From: an uncultured Croceitalea sp.
GTDB lineage: Bacteria > Bacteroidota > Bacteroidia > Flavobacteriales > Flavobacteriaceae
DNA: 64,000 bases
Assembly (NCBI GenBank): GCA_947499565.1
Contig: CANMOV010000002.1
Coordinates: 620,001 to 684,000 of the forward strand
Direction of reading: 5' to 3'
Positions within the stretch are counted from its first letter, which is position 1. The number at the start of each line of letters is the position of its first letter. Shown piece by piece: positions 53,717 to 62,223 of this stretch. A program made the position numbers and the translations under genes. Under the pieces are notes generated by a model, which saw nothing but the letters and a program-made list of their open reading frames with translations, had not been told where the DNA came from and did no database searches.

Positions 53717-56035
53717 TTAATCTGTAGTACCACCATATTGGTAGTCTCTATCTTTTCGATTTCTTGTTTTCCCCTTATTTTGAAATAATTTATAGCTCGC
53801 GCTTACAAGAAAGCCAAAAGTTTGTGATTGAAATCGCCAAACCTCATTCTGCCGTACATTCTGTGTAACCACAGCTCTGTAAAATAAATTGTTATCCAAT
53901 AAATCTATAATCCGCAAATTCAAAGCCAATCTGTTCTCTAAAAGCTTAAGGCGCACCGCTACATCTATACGGTTTCTAGGGTCTATAAAATCAAAGGTGT
54001 TCTGTGTTTTAAAATTTTGCCTGTAACTGACATCCGTACTTAAGGCTTTACTGATTTTAAATGTGTTCTTAAAAATTAGATTAGATGAATACGGTTTATC
54101 CCAAGTCAGAAAAATGTCTTGGTCTATAGTGGTATAGTAGTAATTGGCAGATAGTTGGCTGTTCCAGAAATCTGTTACTTTATAACTAATGTTGTTCTCT
54201 ATGCCATAGGAATGTTTCTGCCCTATATTATCAAAGGCGATACTTAAAACACCTGCTTCATCAATATCTTGTAGCCGCTCAATAACATCAGTTCTGTACC
54301 TATAAAAAAGAGCGGATGAAAAACCAAATTTGCTTCCTTCATACTGATAATTAGTCTCGATATTTGTGCTAAATTCTGGACGAAGTGTAGGGTTGGCCAC
54401 CCACTCAAAAAATTGGTTTCTAGATTGATAAGGATTTAAGTTTCTAAAATTAGGCCTTGAGACCCTTCTGCTATATCCTATATTTAATGTGTTTGACTCA
54501 TTAATGTTATAGGATGCATGAAGGGAAGGGAACAGGTTTGAAAACCTTAAGTCTGTAGTTTGATTATTTGAAAGATCACTTGAGCTGGATCTTAAATTTT
54601 CATATCTGAGCCCAAATTGCAAAATTAGTTTTCCGGCAGTTATGTTTGTTAATCCATAGATTCCTAGTAAAGATTCATCATACTTAAAAATATTTAGGCT
54701 TGCTGATTCTTCAGCGGGATTTAAAAACAGTGAACTTTCCAAACTTCTTGCATTCCAAGAACCGCCTGCCTCAAGAAGTATAGTTTCCTTTATAGGTAAG
54801 GCATAATCCAGCGCTATTGCATTAAGAGTATTGTTGTTTCTACGTTCTTCATGAAAAAGAAGATTGTTGTCTTCAAAATCTATAGCTGGTAAAAAATTGT
54901 CATTCTTAGAAAATTGGTAATCTACTTCTAGAAAATGATTGTCGGTATTAAACTTCGTCCTATAATTACCGTTGATATTAACAATATCATGATTATGTTG
55001 TGAGTTACGGATGTATTCGTAATCTTCTCTCCCTGTTACATTGCTATAAGAAGTTGTATTAAAAAAACTATGGAAGTTATCGGTTTGGTCAAATCCTATG
55101 GAGAGCTCATTCTTTTCATCTATAAAAAAGTCTAGTCCAACATCTAATTTCCGGATTAGTCCATAAAAGTCATGAGGTGTAAAAAAATCTCTTGTATCTC
55201 CGTTTTCGTATAGCTGAGATATATTCTGTTTACTGTTCATTCCCCGCCCAGATTGCGATAAATTCCATCTAAAATTTAACCATGAAAAATTATAGTTCCC
55301 GTCAATACCATAATTGTAGCGCATAGTGCCTGTGCCTGCATTCAAGCTAGTGTTTAAGCCTTTGGCCTTATCCTTTTTAAGGACGATATTGATGATTCCT
55401 GAAAGACCATCTGCCAGATTTTTTGCGGAAGGAGAGGTAATAAGTTCTACTCTTTGAACAGAAGAAGCGGGTATCTGCTCTAATAATTCTGTAGCACTTA
55501 AGCTAGATGGCTTGCCATTAACTAAAAGGCGAACGTTACCGCTTCCTCTTAGTGATAAACTTCCGGTACCCAAATCGGTCTGTATTTCAGTGATTTGGTC
55601 AAAAGCTTCCAAGGTAGAAGCTCCTGATTGTTGCAAGTCTGCTCCTAGATTAATTATTTTCCGATCTATCTTTAATTTAGTTGTGGTTTGCTCGCCTTGA
55701 ACAATCACCTCATCCAGTACTGATACACTTGGATTTAGCATAAAAGTGATCCGCCCAAAATCTTTAATGTCTGAACGATTTACAATTTCACTTTCGTATC
55801 CGATAAAGCTCACCTCAAAATGGGTGAACTCTTTAGTAATATTTATAGTAAATTTCCCGGATTCATCTGTTGTAGTACCATCTATCAAAGTACTATCATA
55901 GTACACGGCTACAGTTGCAAAGGCCACAGTTTCGCCCGAATTAATATTTACAACAACACCGCTGTATGCCTGTGTTATTCCATGTGTGTTAACAAATAAA
56001 ACAAAAGAGAGGAAGACCAGAAGTTGTAATCGCAT
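53717..56035 (-). CDS. TonB-dependent receptor-like outer membrane protein (second module)
   Basis: The protein has 772 residues with a signal peptide (LLVFLSFVLFVNTHGITQ), a carboxypeptidase-regulatory-like domain (about 22-108), a plug (about 120-215, with LSLRGSGNVRLLVNGKPSSLS in part and SPSAKNLADGLSGIINIVLKK in part) and a large barrel of the OMP_b-brl_3 type. It ends in a hydrophilic extension (NRKDRDYQYGGTTD) rather than a terminal Phe. It has the same domain order as the 47111 receptor, to which it appears paralogous. It is the first gene of a run with a lipoprotein, kinase and regulator, and a LytTR-like site lies 56 bases upstream. Confidence 0.88.
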   Translation of the reverse strand: MRLQLLVFLSFVLFVNTHGITQAYSGVVVNINSGETVAFATVAVYYDSTLIDGTTTDESGKFTINITKEFTHFEVSFIGYESEIVNRSDIKDFGRITFMLNPSVSVLDEVIVQGEQTTTKLKIDRKIINLGADLQQSGASTLEAFDQITEIQTDLGTGSLSLRGSGNVRLLVNGKPSSLSATELLEQIPASSVQRVELITSPSAKNLADGLSGIINIVLKKDKAKGLNTSLNAGTGTMRYNYGIDGNYNFSWLNFRWNLSQSGRGMNSKQNISQLYENGDTRDFFTPHDFYGLIRKLDVGLDFFIDEKNELSIGFDQTDNFHSFFNTTSYSNVTGREDYEYIRNSQHNHDIVNINGNYRTKFNTDNHFLEVDYQFSKNDNFLPAIDFEDNNLLFHEERRNNNTLNAIALDYALPIKETILLEAGGSWNARSLESSLFLNPAEESASLNIFKYDESLLGIYGLTNITAGKLILQFGLRYENLRSSSSDLSNNQTTDLRFSNLFPSLHASYNINESNTLNIGYSRRVSRPNFRNLNPYQSRNQFFEWVANPTLRPEFSTNIETNYQYEGSKFGFSSALFYRYRTDVIERLQDIDEAGVLSIAFDNIGQKHSYGIENNISYKVTDFWNSQLSANYYYTTIDQDIFLTWDKPYSSNLIFKNTFKISKALSTDVSYRQNFKTQNTFDFIDPRNRIDVAVRLKLLENRLALNLRIIDLLDNNLFYRAVVTQNVRQNEVWRFQSQTFGFLVSASYKLFQNKGKTRNRKDRDYQYGGTTD

Positions 56036-56355
56036 TTATTGACTTTAATTTCAACAAATGTGATGTAATGAGCTAAAAATCTTTGTTTTATTCTGTTAGT
56101 GTAGCGCTTCTTTCTGTTAATGACATTTATTTTGATGTATTCATATCATTTTTTAATATCTAGTTGATAAATGACGAATCGTTTTTATATGTTTTTGTTC
56201 GATTATTGCTCACGCTTTGTATGATTTACAATATTGATGAGTAATGAATTAATACCATTAAGCTTCGCTACATTACTATGTATATAAAAAGTTAATCTTC
56301 TCATAATTATATTAAACACAAATTAGTCAATATAGTAAACTACCAATTTTTCTTT
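56036..56355. other. 320-base non-coding region with a LytTR-like site
   Basis: This AT-rich region separates the 772-residue receptor gene from the 3' end of the LacI gene. Apart from the direct repeat at 56091-56122 and a possible weak promoter (CACATTTG on the minus strand near 56060), I see no gene, RNA or terminator in it. Confidence 0.6.
56091..56122 (+). promoter_or_regulatory. candidate LytTR binding site (9-bp direct repeats)
   Basis: TTCTGTTAGTG (56091-56101) and TTCTGTTAATG (56112-56122) match at 10 of 11 positions. The embedded 9-mers TCTGTTAGT and TCTGTTAAT are separated by 12 bases and fit the published LytTR pattern [TA][AC][CA]GTTN[AG][TG] except at position 3, which matches the known 12-13 bp spacing. 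Confidence 0.5.
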
Positions 56356-57381
56356 TTAAGGTATAAATGATGAATCCCTAACGATTAGATTGGTTTTAAT
56401 TTCAATAGTCTTAGTAATCATATCATCCTTAGGGTTTTCTATCTCCTCAATTAAATATTTTATTGCAGTTCGACCTATTTTTTCACCTGGTTGATCTACG
56501 GTTGATAATTTAGGACTAATTATTGTAGAATGAATAGAATTGCTAAAGCCTACAACTGCAATTTCTTCAGGGATGTTTACTTTAAATTTATGCAAAGCTT
56601 TAATTACACCTATAGCAGCACTATCCGTAATTGCAAAAATTGCATCTGGTCTCTTTTTTAGGCTAAGAAGTATATTAGCAAGCATTTTTCCTTTTTCTAA
56701 TGAAATATCTTCTGTACTTAAAATAATTTTTTCATCGATAGGGATCTTGTGCTCGTTTAATGCCCTAAGATAACCTTGGAACCTTTTTTTTGAATTAAAA
56801 GATTGTTCCGTTTCTTTAATAATAGCAATTCTGGTTTTCCCCGTATTTATTAAGTGCTCCACAGCATAATATGCTGCTTCTTCTTCATTTATAACAACTT
56901 GTGTGCAAGGTATTTTATCTGAAACTTTGTCAAATAAAACCAATGGGATTCTTGAAGCTACCTCGAGTATGTCATCTATAGATCTGGTTTTTCTCGCTAA
57001 AGCCATTAAGATTCCATCTACTCCAAATTGAATCATGGTTTGTAACATTTCAGATTGTTTTTGATCATCATTCTTAGATTCGGAAATTATTACTCGGTAT
57101 CCCAAAGTCTCACTTTCATCAAGAATCCCTTTTAATATAGTAGTAGTAAAATAGTGAGATATATTCGGCACAATTACTCCAAGAATATGTGTTTTATGAC
57201 TTCTAAAACCCTTAGCAAACAGATTTGGCGAGTAATGTAATTTTTTTGCTAACCTTTTTACTTTATCACTTGTTGAAGCACTTATATCTGGATGATTATT
57301 AAGAGCTCTTGATACTGTTGAAATTGATAGATTAAGGTGATTAGCAAGTTCTTTTAATGTTGTATTCTGTTTTTTACTCAT
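56356..57381 (-). CDS. LacI-family transcriptional regulator
   Basis: The protein has 341 residues from the ATG at 57381, preferred over an in-frame start 12 codons upstream. The helix-turn-helix is at the N-terminus (TLKELANHLNLSISTVSRALN in part, about 6-26), followed by the hinge (YSPNLFAKGFRSH) and a periplasmic-binding-protein-like sensor domain (ILGVIVPNISHYFTTTILKG, VDGILMAL, HLINTGKTRIAII, PDAIFAITDSAAIGVIKAL in part, and GFSNS). It diverges from the receptor gene that heads the glycosylglycerate locus. Two overlapping dyads of LacI operator type (GCAAACGTTTGC) lie in the shared promoter region, so it likely controls that locus and itself. Confidence 0.92.
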   Translation of the reverse strand: MSKKQNTTLKELANHLNLSISTVSRALNNHPDISASTSDKVKRLAKKLHYSPNLFAKGFRSHKTHILGVIVPNISHYFTTTILKGILDESETLGYRVIISESKNDDQKQSEMLQTMIQFGVDGILMALARKTRSIDDILEVASRIPLVLFDKVSDKIPCTQVVINEEEAAYYAVEHLINTGKTRIAIIKETEQSFNSKKRFQGYLRALNEHKIPIDEKIILSTEDISLEKGKMLANILLSLKKRPDAIFAITDSAAIGVIKALHKFKVNIPEEIAVVGFSNSIHSTIISPKLSTVDQPGEKIGRTAIKYLIEEIENPKDDMITKTIEIKTNLIVRDSSFIP

Positions 57382-57410
57382 AAAATAGGAGTTCTGAGAG
57401 ATTGAAAATT

Positions 57411-57440
57411 TTCGCAAACGTTTGCGAAAACGTTTGCATA
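57411..57440. promoter_or_regulatory. LacI-type double operator
   Basis: TTCGCAAACGTTTGCGAA (57411-57428) is a perfect 18-bp palindrome. It is followed by AAACGTTTGC centred about 12 bp further on, a second half-conserved copy. The core CAAACGTTTG is typical of LacI-family operators. The site lies 30 bases upstream of the LacI ATG and 114 bases upstream of the receptor ATG. Confidence 0.8.
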
Positions 57441-57553
57441 CGAATTTTACTAAATTATTGTAAAAATAATAGGAATATTAAAATAAATTTATTTAAAAAT
57501 TACAAATATGTTATTCTAACTATTAAACCTGTTTAACTAATAACTAAATCATT

Positions 57554-60220
57554 ATGAAAAATTTACTCTTTGCGATAATCGCAATTTTTGGTTTGAGTTC
57601 GGCACTAGCTCAGACTGAAATTTCTGGTAGTGTTAAAGATGTTTCTGGTATACCAATACTTGGTGCAAATATTTTAATCGACGGTACTTCAGAGGGAACA
57701 ACTTCTGATTTTGACGGTAACTTTCTACTTTCGACAGATTTGTCAGGGACGCAAACGGTTCGTATTTCTTTTATTGGTTTTTCCTCATCAGTAAAAGAAG
57801 TAGAATTAAATGGAACACCTGTAATACTTAATATCGTTTTAAATGAAAGCGGTCGGCAATTGGATGAAGTAGTTATAACTGCTTCAAGTACTTTTAGGTC
57901 TCAAAAGCAGGCGCCTTTATCCATTAGTTCTAAAAAGATGGCCGCAATAACAAAACTATCTGCAAATAGTCAGGCAGATATTCTTAGGGATGTTCCTGGA
58001 ATTACCGCAGAAGGTGGTGGTGGTGAAACAGCTACTAATCTATTTGTAAGAGGTCTCCCATCAGGTGGACAGTATGTATTTAATCCATTACAGTATGATG
58101 GTATGCCTTTAATGAGCACATTTGGTCTTAACTCATCGGCACATGATGTATACGCAAGACCAGATATTGGTTTCAAAGGAGTTGAATTTGTGCGAGGTGG
58201 TGCGGCCGTACTTTATGGTTCTGGTTCGGTTGCTGGAATTATTAACTATACAAGTAAGACTGGAGATTCCAATCCTGGAAATATTATAAATGTTGAGTAC
58301 GGAAGTAGAGGTAGATTAAAGACCGATTTTTACTCTGGCGGTAAACTGGGTAATGAAGATTCAAACACATTTTATGCATTTACAGGCTTTGTCCGTAAGG
58401 ATAATGGCCCAATAGAGACAGGTCTTGATACTCGCGGGGTTCAATTTAGAGGAAACATTAAAAAGCGTTTTGAAAATGGTTCTTTTACTTTGCATGGTCA
58501 ATTTATAAATGATAGAGCGCAATTTTTCTTGCCTCTTCCTTTACAAGGAGGGTCAAGAGAACGTATTGCTGGTAATGATGGTGAAGACGTTGAGCAATTA
58601 CTTACGGGTGAATTAGCAGAAACCTCATTCTTAACCCCTGGCGGAGTATACAAAAGTCCCATAGAAGATGGTGTGTTTACCAAAGGGGGCTATCTAATGG
58701 GTGATTTTGTATACAATTTATCAGATAATACCACTTTTAAAGCTAAAGTAAAATACGCCGATTATCAACACAACTTTGCGTTATATGTTGGAGGAAATGG
58801 CTCTTTTGGAAATCCAATTACTCTTAATGATTATGTAGCTGCAGTTGCTCCTGGCAATACTGCTTTTGATGCTCAATACCAAGGAGGCGCAGGAAGCCAA
58901 ATAAATGGTAGCGATTTGGTAGTTGAAAACTTACATGTAGATCGTTTAAGACCAATGACAGATTATTCCGGTGAAGCAAATCTTATTTTTAGATCAAATG
59001 ATAATATTCATACATTTACCTTAGGGACATACATGGCTAGAACTGAGGCCGAGGATATAAATTACCAATATAGAGTACTTTCAGAGTTTAATAACAATCC
59101 TAGGTTGGTGAATTTAAGCTACACAGATGCAGGTGGCGCTAACGTTATTTATTCTGATGGTGGGTTATACAATAGAATAGGTATGACATCAAATAGATTC
59201 TTGGAGCAAAGCAGAACAGCTTTCTATATTACAGATGAAATGGTACTAGACCGTTGGAGATTTGATGTTGGTTTACGTATAGAAAATACTTCAGGTACTT
59301 TTAGCAATGGAGGTTTAGAGGAGTCTACAGTTTATGATAATACGGAATTAACAGACAATCTAAGAAATGTGAGATTTGCAGATGGTAGTTTTACTACTGC
59401 AACCATTGATGCAACTGATTGGGCAATTTCCTTAGCTGGTTTATATGAGTTAACAGAATCAACAAACTTATATGCAAACTTCTCAAGAGGGTTCTTTTTT
59501 CCTCAACAAAGAGGATTTGCTCCAACACCAGGAATTAGAGAGTCTAACTATGAAGGGGAAACTATAGTACAGGGAGAACTAGGAGCAAAGTTCGGTACAT
59601 CTAGTTTTTCGGGTTCTGTTGCTGGATATTTTGTAAACCTGAGCGATCGTATTAGAATTGATCAAGCAATTTCTGGAGGGCAATTAGTTGATCAGGCAAG
59701 AAGCGAACAAAGTACAAGAACGTTCGGATTGGAAGCCACGGGGAAATATATTATTACAGACGCATTCAATATAAATGGAACCCTTACTTATCAAAACCAT
59801 GAAATTACTACTAATGAAACTACAGATTTAGTAGCAAATACTACATCTACAATTAATGAAGGTAATGAAATTGGTAGACAGCCAAACTTTTTGGGTAGTA
59901 TTAGCTTTAACTATGATGATAGAAAGTTTGACGCAAACTTTACATTGAACCATACCGGAAGTAAATTCACAGATGATTCTAATAATGTAGAATTAGACGC
60001 CATTACAATTGCGAGGTTAGGTGCTGGATATACCTTTAAAACTCAAGAAGTAAATTCACTACGACTAGGTTTATCTGTTTTCAATCTTTTTGATAGTGTG
60101 GGGCTTACGGAAGGTAACCCAAGAGCTGGGATTGCTGGTCAATCAGCTGATGGGGATTTCTTTTTTGGTCGACCAATATTACCAAGAAGACTTTTTTTGA
60201 CAGCTACATTTAATTTTTAA
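57554..60220 (+). CDS. TonB-dependent receptor of the glycosylglycerate locus
   Basis: The protein has 888 residues with a signal peptide (residues 1-20, ending SALAQ), a carboxypeptidase-regulatory-like domain (about 22-105, GSVKDVSGIPILGANILIDG in part), a plug (about 120-230, with ILRDVPGITAEGGGG and NLFVRGLPSGGQY) and a 22-strand barrel ending in FLTATFNF. The terminal Phe is typical of outer-membrane barrels. It resembles FecA/siderophore-type receptors rather than SusC, and no SusD gene is present. In context it would import the substrate of the downstream hydrolase. A terminator-like hairpin separates it from the next gene. Confidence 0.9.
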   Translation: MKNLLFAIIAIFGLSSALAQTEISGSVKDVSGIPILGANILIDGTSEGTTSDFDGNFLLSTDLSGTQTVRISFIGFSSSVKEVELNGTPVILNIVLNESGRQLDEVVITASSTFRSQKQAPLSISSKKMAAITKLSANSQADILRDVPGITAEGGGGETATNLFVRGLPSGGQYVFNPLQYDGMPLMSTFGLNSSAHDVYARPDIGFKGVEFVRGGAAVLYGSGSVAGIINYTSKTGDSNPGNIINVEYGSRGRLKTDFYSGGKLGNEDSNTFYAFTGFVRKDNGPIETGLDTRGVQFRGNIKKRFENGSFTLHGQFINDRAQFFLPLPLQGGSRERIAGNDGEDVEQLLTGELAETSFLTPGGVYKSPIEDGVFTKGGYLMGDFVYNLSDNTTFKAKVKYADYQHNFALYVGGNGSFGNPITLNDYVAAVAPGNTAFDAQYQGGAGSQINGSDLVVENLHVDRLRPMTDYSGEANLIFRSNDNIHTFTLGTYMARTEAEDINYQYRVLSEFNNNPRLVNLSYTDAGGANVIYSDGGLYNRIGMTSNRFLEQSRTAFYITDEMVLDRWRFDVGLRIENTSGTFSNGGLEESTVYDNTELTDNLRNVRFADGSFTTATIDATDWAISLAGLYELTESTNLYANFSRGFFFPQQRGFAPTPGIRESNYEGETIVQGELGAKFGTSSFSGSVAGYFVNLSDRIRIDQAISGGQLVDQARSEQSTRTFGLEATGKYIITDAFNINGTLTYQNHEITTNETTDLVANTTSTINEGNEIGRQPNFLGSISFNYDDRKFDANFTLNHTGSKFTDDSNNVELDAITIARLGAGYTFKTQEVNSLRLGLSVFNLFDSVGLTEGNPRAGIAGQSADGDFFFGRPILPRRLFLTATFNF

Positions 60221-60257
60221 CTGCGAAAAATTAGTTTAAGTTAGTTTTAGTTCAATA

Positions 60258-60294
60258 ATACATTGGCGGTGGAAGTCGCCAATGTATTTTTATA
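60258..60294 (+). terminator. terminator or attenuator between receptor and hydrolase genes
   Basis: ATACATTGGCG (60258-60268), an 8-nt loop and CGCCAATGTAT (60277-60287), then TTTTTAT, form a perfect 11-bp stem with tail. The next gene starts only 16 bases later, so partial read-through could set a high receptor-to-enzyme ratio. Confidence 0.75.
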
Positions 60295-60309
60295 TTTCAT
60301 ATTTATACT

Positions 60310-61626
60310 ATGCAAGAGCAATTAATACAAAGGGCAATTACGGTTTTAGAGAATAACTTTCAAAAAGGAGGTTTTACTATTCCTAGTAAAGGATTATATC
60401 CTTTTCAATGGAAATGGGATTCTGGTTTTATTGCTCTAGGATTTGCACATTATAATATGAAACGTGCAAAAAAAGAAATTGAAACCTTATTGGATGCACA
60501 ATGGGAAAATGGGTTTATACCTCATATTATATTTCATACGGATAGTGATACCTATTTTCCAGGACCGGATTTTCACCAGTCAAGCTTACATCCACAGGCA
60601 TCAAAAAAAGTTCGTTCTACAGGGATGACACAACCTCCTGTATTTGGCTTTATCCTTCAAAAACTATATGAAATAGCAGAGGATAAGGAAGATATCTTAA
60701 AGTTTATTAGAACGCATATAGATAAAGTATACGACAATCATGTTTATTTCTATGAAAATAGAGATATTAATGATGAAGGTTTAGTTTATATCTATCATAA
60801 TTGGGAATCGGGAACGGATAATTCACCCATGTGGGATGATATCTGGGAGACAATGAACCCTCCGGAATATACTTTTGAAAGAAGGGACACTTCTCATGTA
60901 GATCCAGCTCAACGTCCATCGAAAAGGGAGTATGACCATTATCTATATATTATAGATATTGCTAAAAAATATTTATACGATGATACTAAAATAGCTGAGC
61001 ATTCTCCTTTTTTAGTTCAAGACCCATTGTTTAACGCAATTCTAATAAAATCTAATTCAGCCTTAATTCAGTTATACAAAGTTTTAGGTGGTAATGAAGA
61101 TAAATTGAGCTATTTGAATGAACAGCAAATTAAAAGTAAAAAGACCTTAAACGATAAATTATATAATGATGAATTAGGAGCTTACGTGCATTACGATTTA
61201 AGAAAAAACATGCAGATACCTTATATTTCTTCTTCTTCTTTTTCGCCCTTATTCTCCGGAGCTCCAGATAAAGAAAAAGCGGAACGTCTTGTAAATACTA
61301 TGATGACCAAGTTTGGTGATGAAGATAGATATTTATGTGCTTCATTTGACCCAACCCATGAAAGATTTGACCCAAGAAAATATTGGAGAGGTCCAGTTTG
61401 GATAAATTTAAATTGGATGCTTTATAATGGATTAAAGAATTACGGATACCAAGAAATTGCAGATAGGGTAAAGAATGATTCTTTACAGTTAATCGAAAAG
61501 TATGGTTTCTTTGAATATTTTGATTCTAGAAAATCAAATCCCGATTCTGAAAACAGTGGTTATGGCGGAGATAATTTTTCATGGAGCGCAGCCTTGTTAA
61601 TCGACTTTTTGAAAGAGAAAACCTAA
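60310..61626 (+). CDS. GH63-type glycosidase, probable mannosylglycerate/glucosylglycerate hydrolase
   Basis: The protein has 438 residues, no signal peptide, and is an (alpha/alpha)6-barrel glycosidase of the MGH1-like GH63 group, whose characterised members hydrolyse mannosylglycerate or glucosylglycerate to hexose and D-glycerate. Family features are the PFQWKWDSGF segment (31-40), HNWESGTDNSPMWDD (163-177) with the likely general acid D170, KYWRGPVWINLNWML, and FFEYFDS with the likely base E402 followed by NFSWSAALLIDFL. The positions of D170 and E402 fit characterised enzymes of about 440 residues. The gene is followed by a symporter and a glycerate kinase, which supports a glycerate-releasing reaction. 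Whether mannose or glucose is released cannot be told. Cytoplasmic. Confidence 0.82.
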   Translation: MQEQLIQRAITVLENNFQKGGFTIPSKGLYPFQWKWDSGFIALGFAHYNMKRAKKEIETLLDAQWENGFIPHIIFHTDSDTYFPGPDFHQSSLHPQASKKVRSTGMTQPPVFGFILQKLYEIAEDKEDILKFIRTHIDKVYDNHVYFYENRDINDEGLVYIYHNWESGTDNSPMWDDIWETMNPPEYTFERRDTSHVDPAQRPSKREYDHYLYIIDIAKKYLYDDTKIAEHSPFLVQDPLFNAILIKSNSALIQLYKVLGGNEDKLSYLNEQQIKSKKTLNDKLYNDELGAYVHYDLRKNMQIPYISSSSFSPLFSGAPDKEKAERLVNTMMTKFGDEDRYLCASFDPTHERFDPRKYWRGPVWINLNWMLYNGLKNYGYQEIADRVKNDSLQLIEKYGFFEYFDSRKSNPDSENSGYGGDNFSWSAALLIDFLKEKT

Positions 61627-61629
61627 GAG

Positions 61630-62223
61630 ATGTTATTTGATTTTACCCAAGACTATGTTTTAGAGAATGAGAGAGTAATTTTAACTCCTCTTAGTACAAA
61701 TCATCGAGATGATTTAAAAAAAGTAGCTAAAGAAGCGCTAATCTGGAAGTACTTTTTGGGCAACTCTAATGGATACAATAAGATGGATGAATATCTTGCA
61801 AACGCATTGCAAGGTAGAGAAAATAGCAATTCATATTCATTTACAATTTTTGATAAGGAGAGAGAGCAATATGCTGGAAGTACTCGGTTTTTTAATTTTT
61901 CTGAAGAATTTAATACCGTTAGAATGGGTTACTCGTGGATAGGACAGAAATTTTGGGGAACTAGGTTAAATAAAAACTGTAAATACCTATTATTTGAATT
62001 TGCATTTGATACCATGGGTTTTGAAAGAATTGGTTTAGGAGCTCATTCAGAAAATATTATAAGCATTGCTGCTATGAAGAGTTTGGGGTGCAAGCAGGAA
62101 GGTATAATTCGAAATATTTTTCCTTCAATAGATGGAGAAGGGAGATCAGATGCAATTCTATTTGGAGCTTTAAAAGAGGAATGGTATGCCAGTATTAAAG
62201 ATAATTTAAAGAACAGATTATGA
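61630..62223 (+). CDS. GNAT-family N-acetyltransferase
   Basis: The protein has 197 residues of the RimJ/RimL-like GNAT type: an N-terminal YVLENERVILTPLSTNH segment, a YSFTIFDKEREQYAGSTRFFNFS strand region in part, MGYSWIGQKFWGTRLNKNCKYLLFEFAF in part (acetyl-CoA binding, WGTRLNK) and IGLGAHSENIISIAAMKSLGCKQEG in part, ending in a SDAILFGALKEEWY strand. Such enzymes usually acetylate N-terminal or other amino groups. It lies 3 bases after the hydrolase and overlaps the symporter ATG (TTATGA) by 4 bases, so it is cotranscribed. Its role in this locus is unknown. Confidence 0.85.
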   Translation: MLFDFTQDYVLENERVILTPLSTNHRDDLKKVAKEALIWKYFLGNSNGYNKMDEYLANALQGRENSNSYSFTIFDKEREQYAGSTRFFNFSEEFNTVRMGYSWIGQKFWGTRLNKNCKYLLFEFAFDTMGFERIGLGAHSENIISIAAMKSLGCKQEGIIRNIFPSIDGEGRSDAILFGALKEEWYASIKDNLKNRL

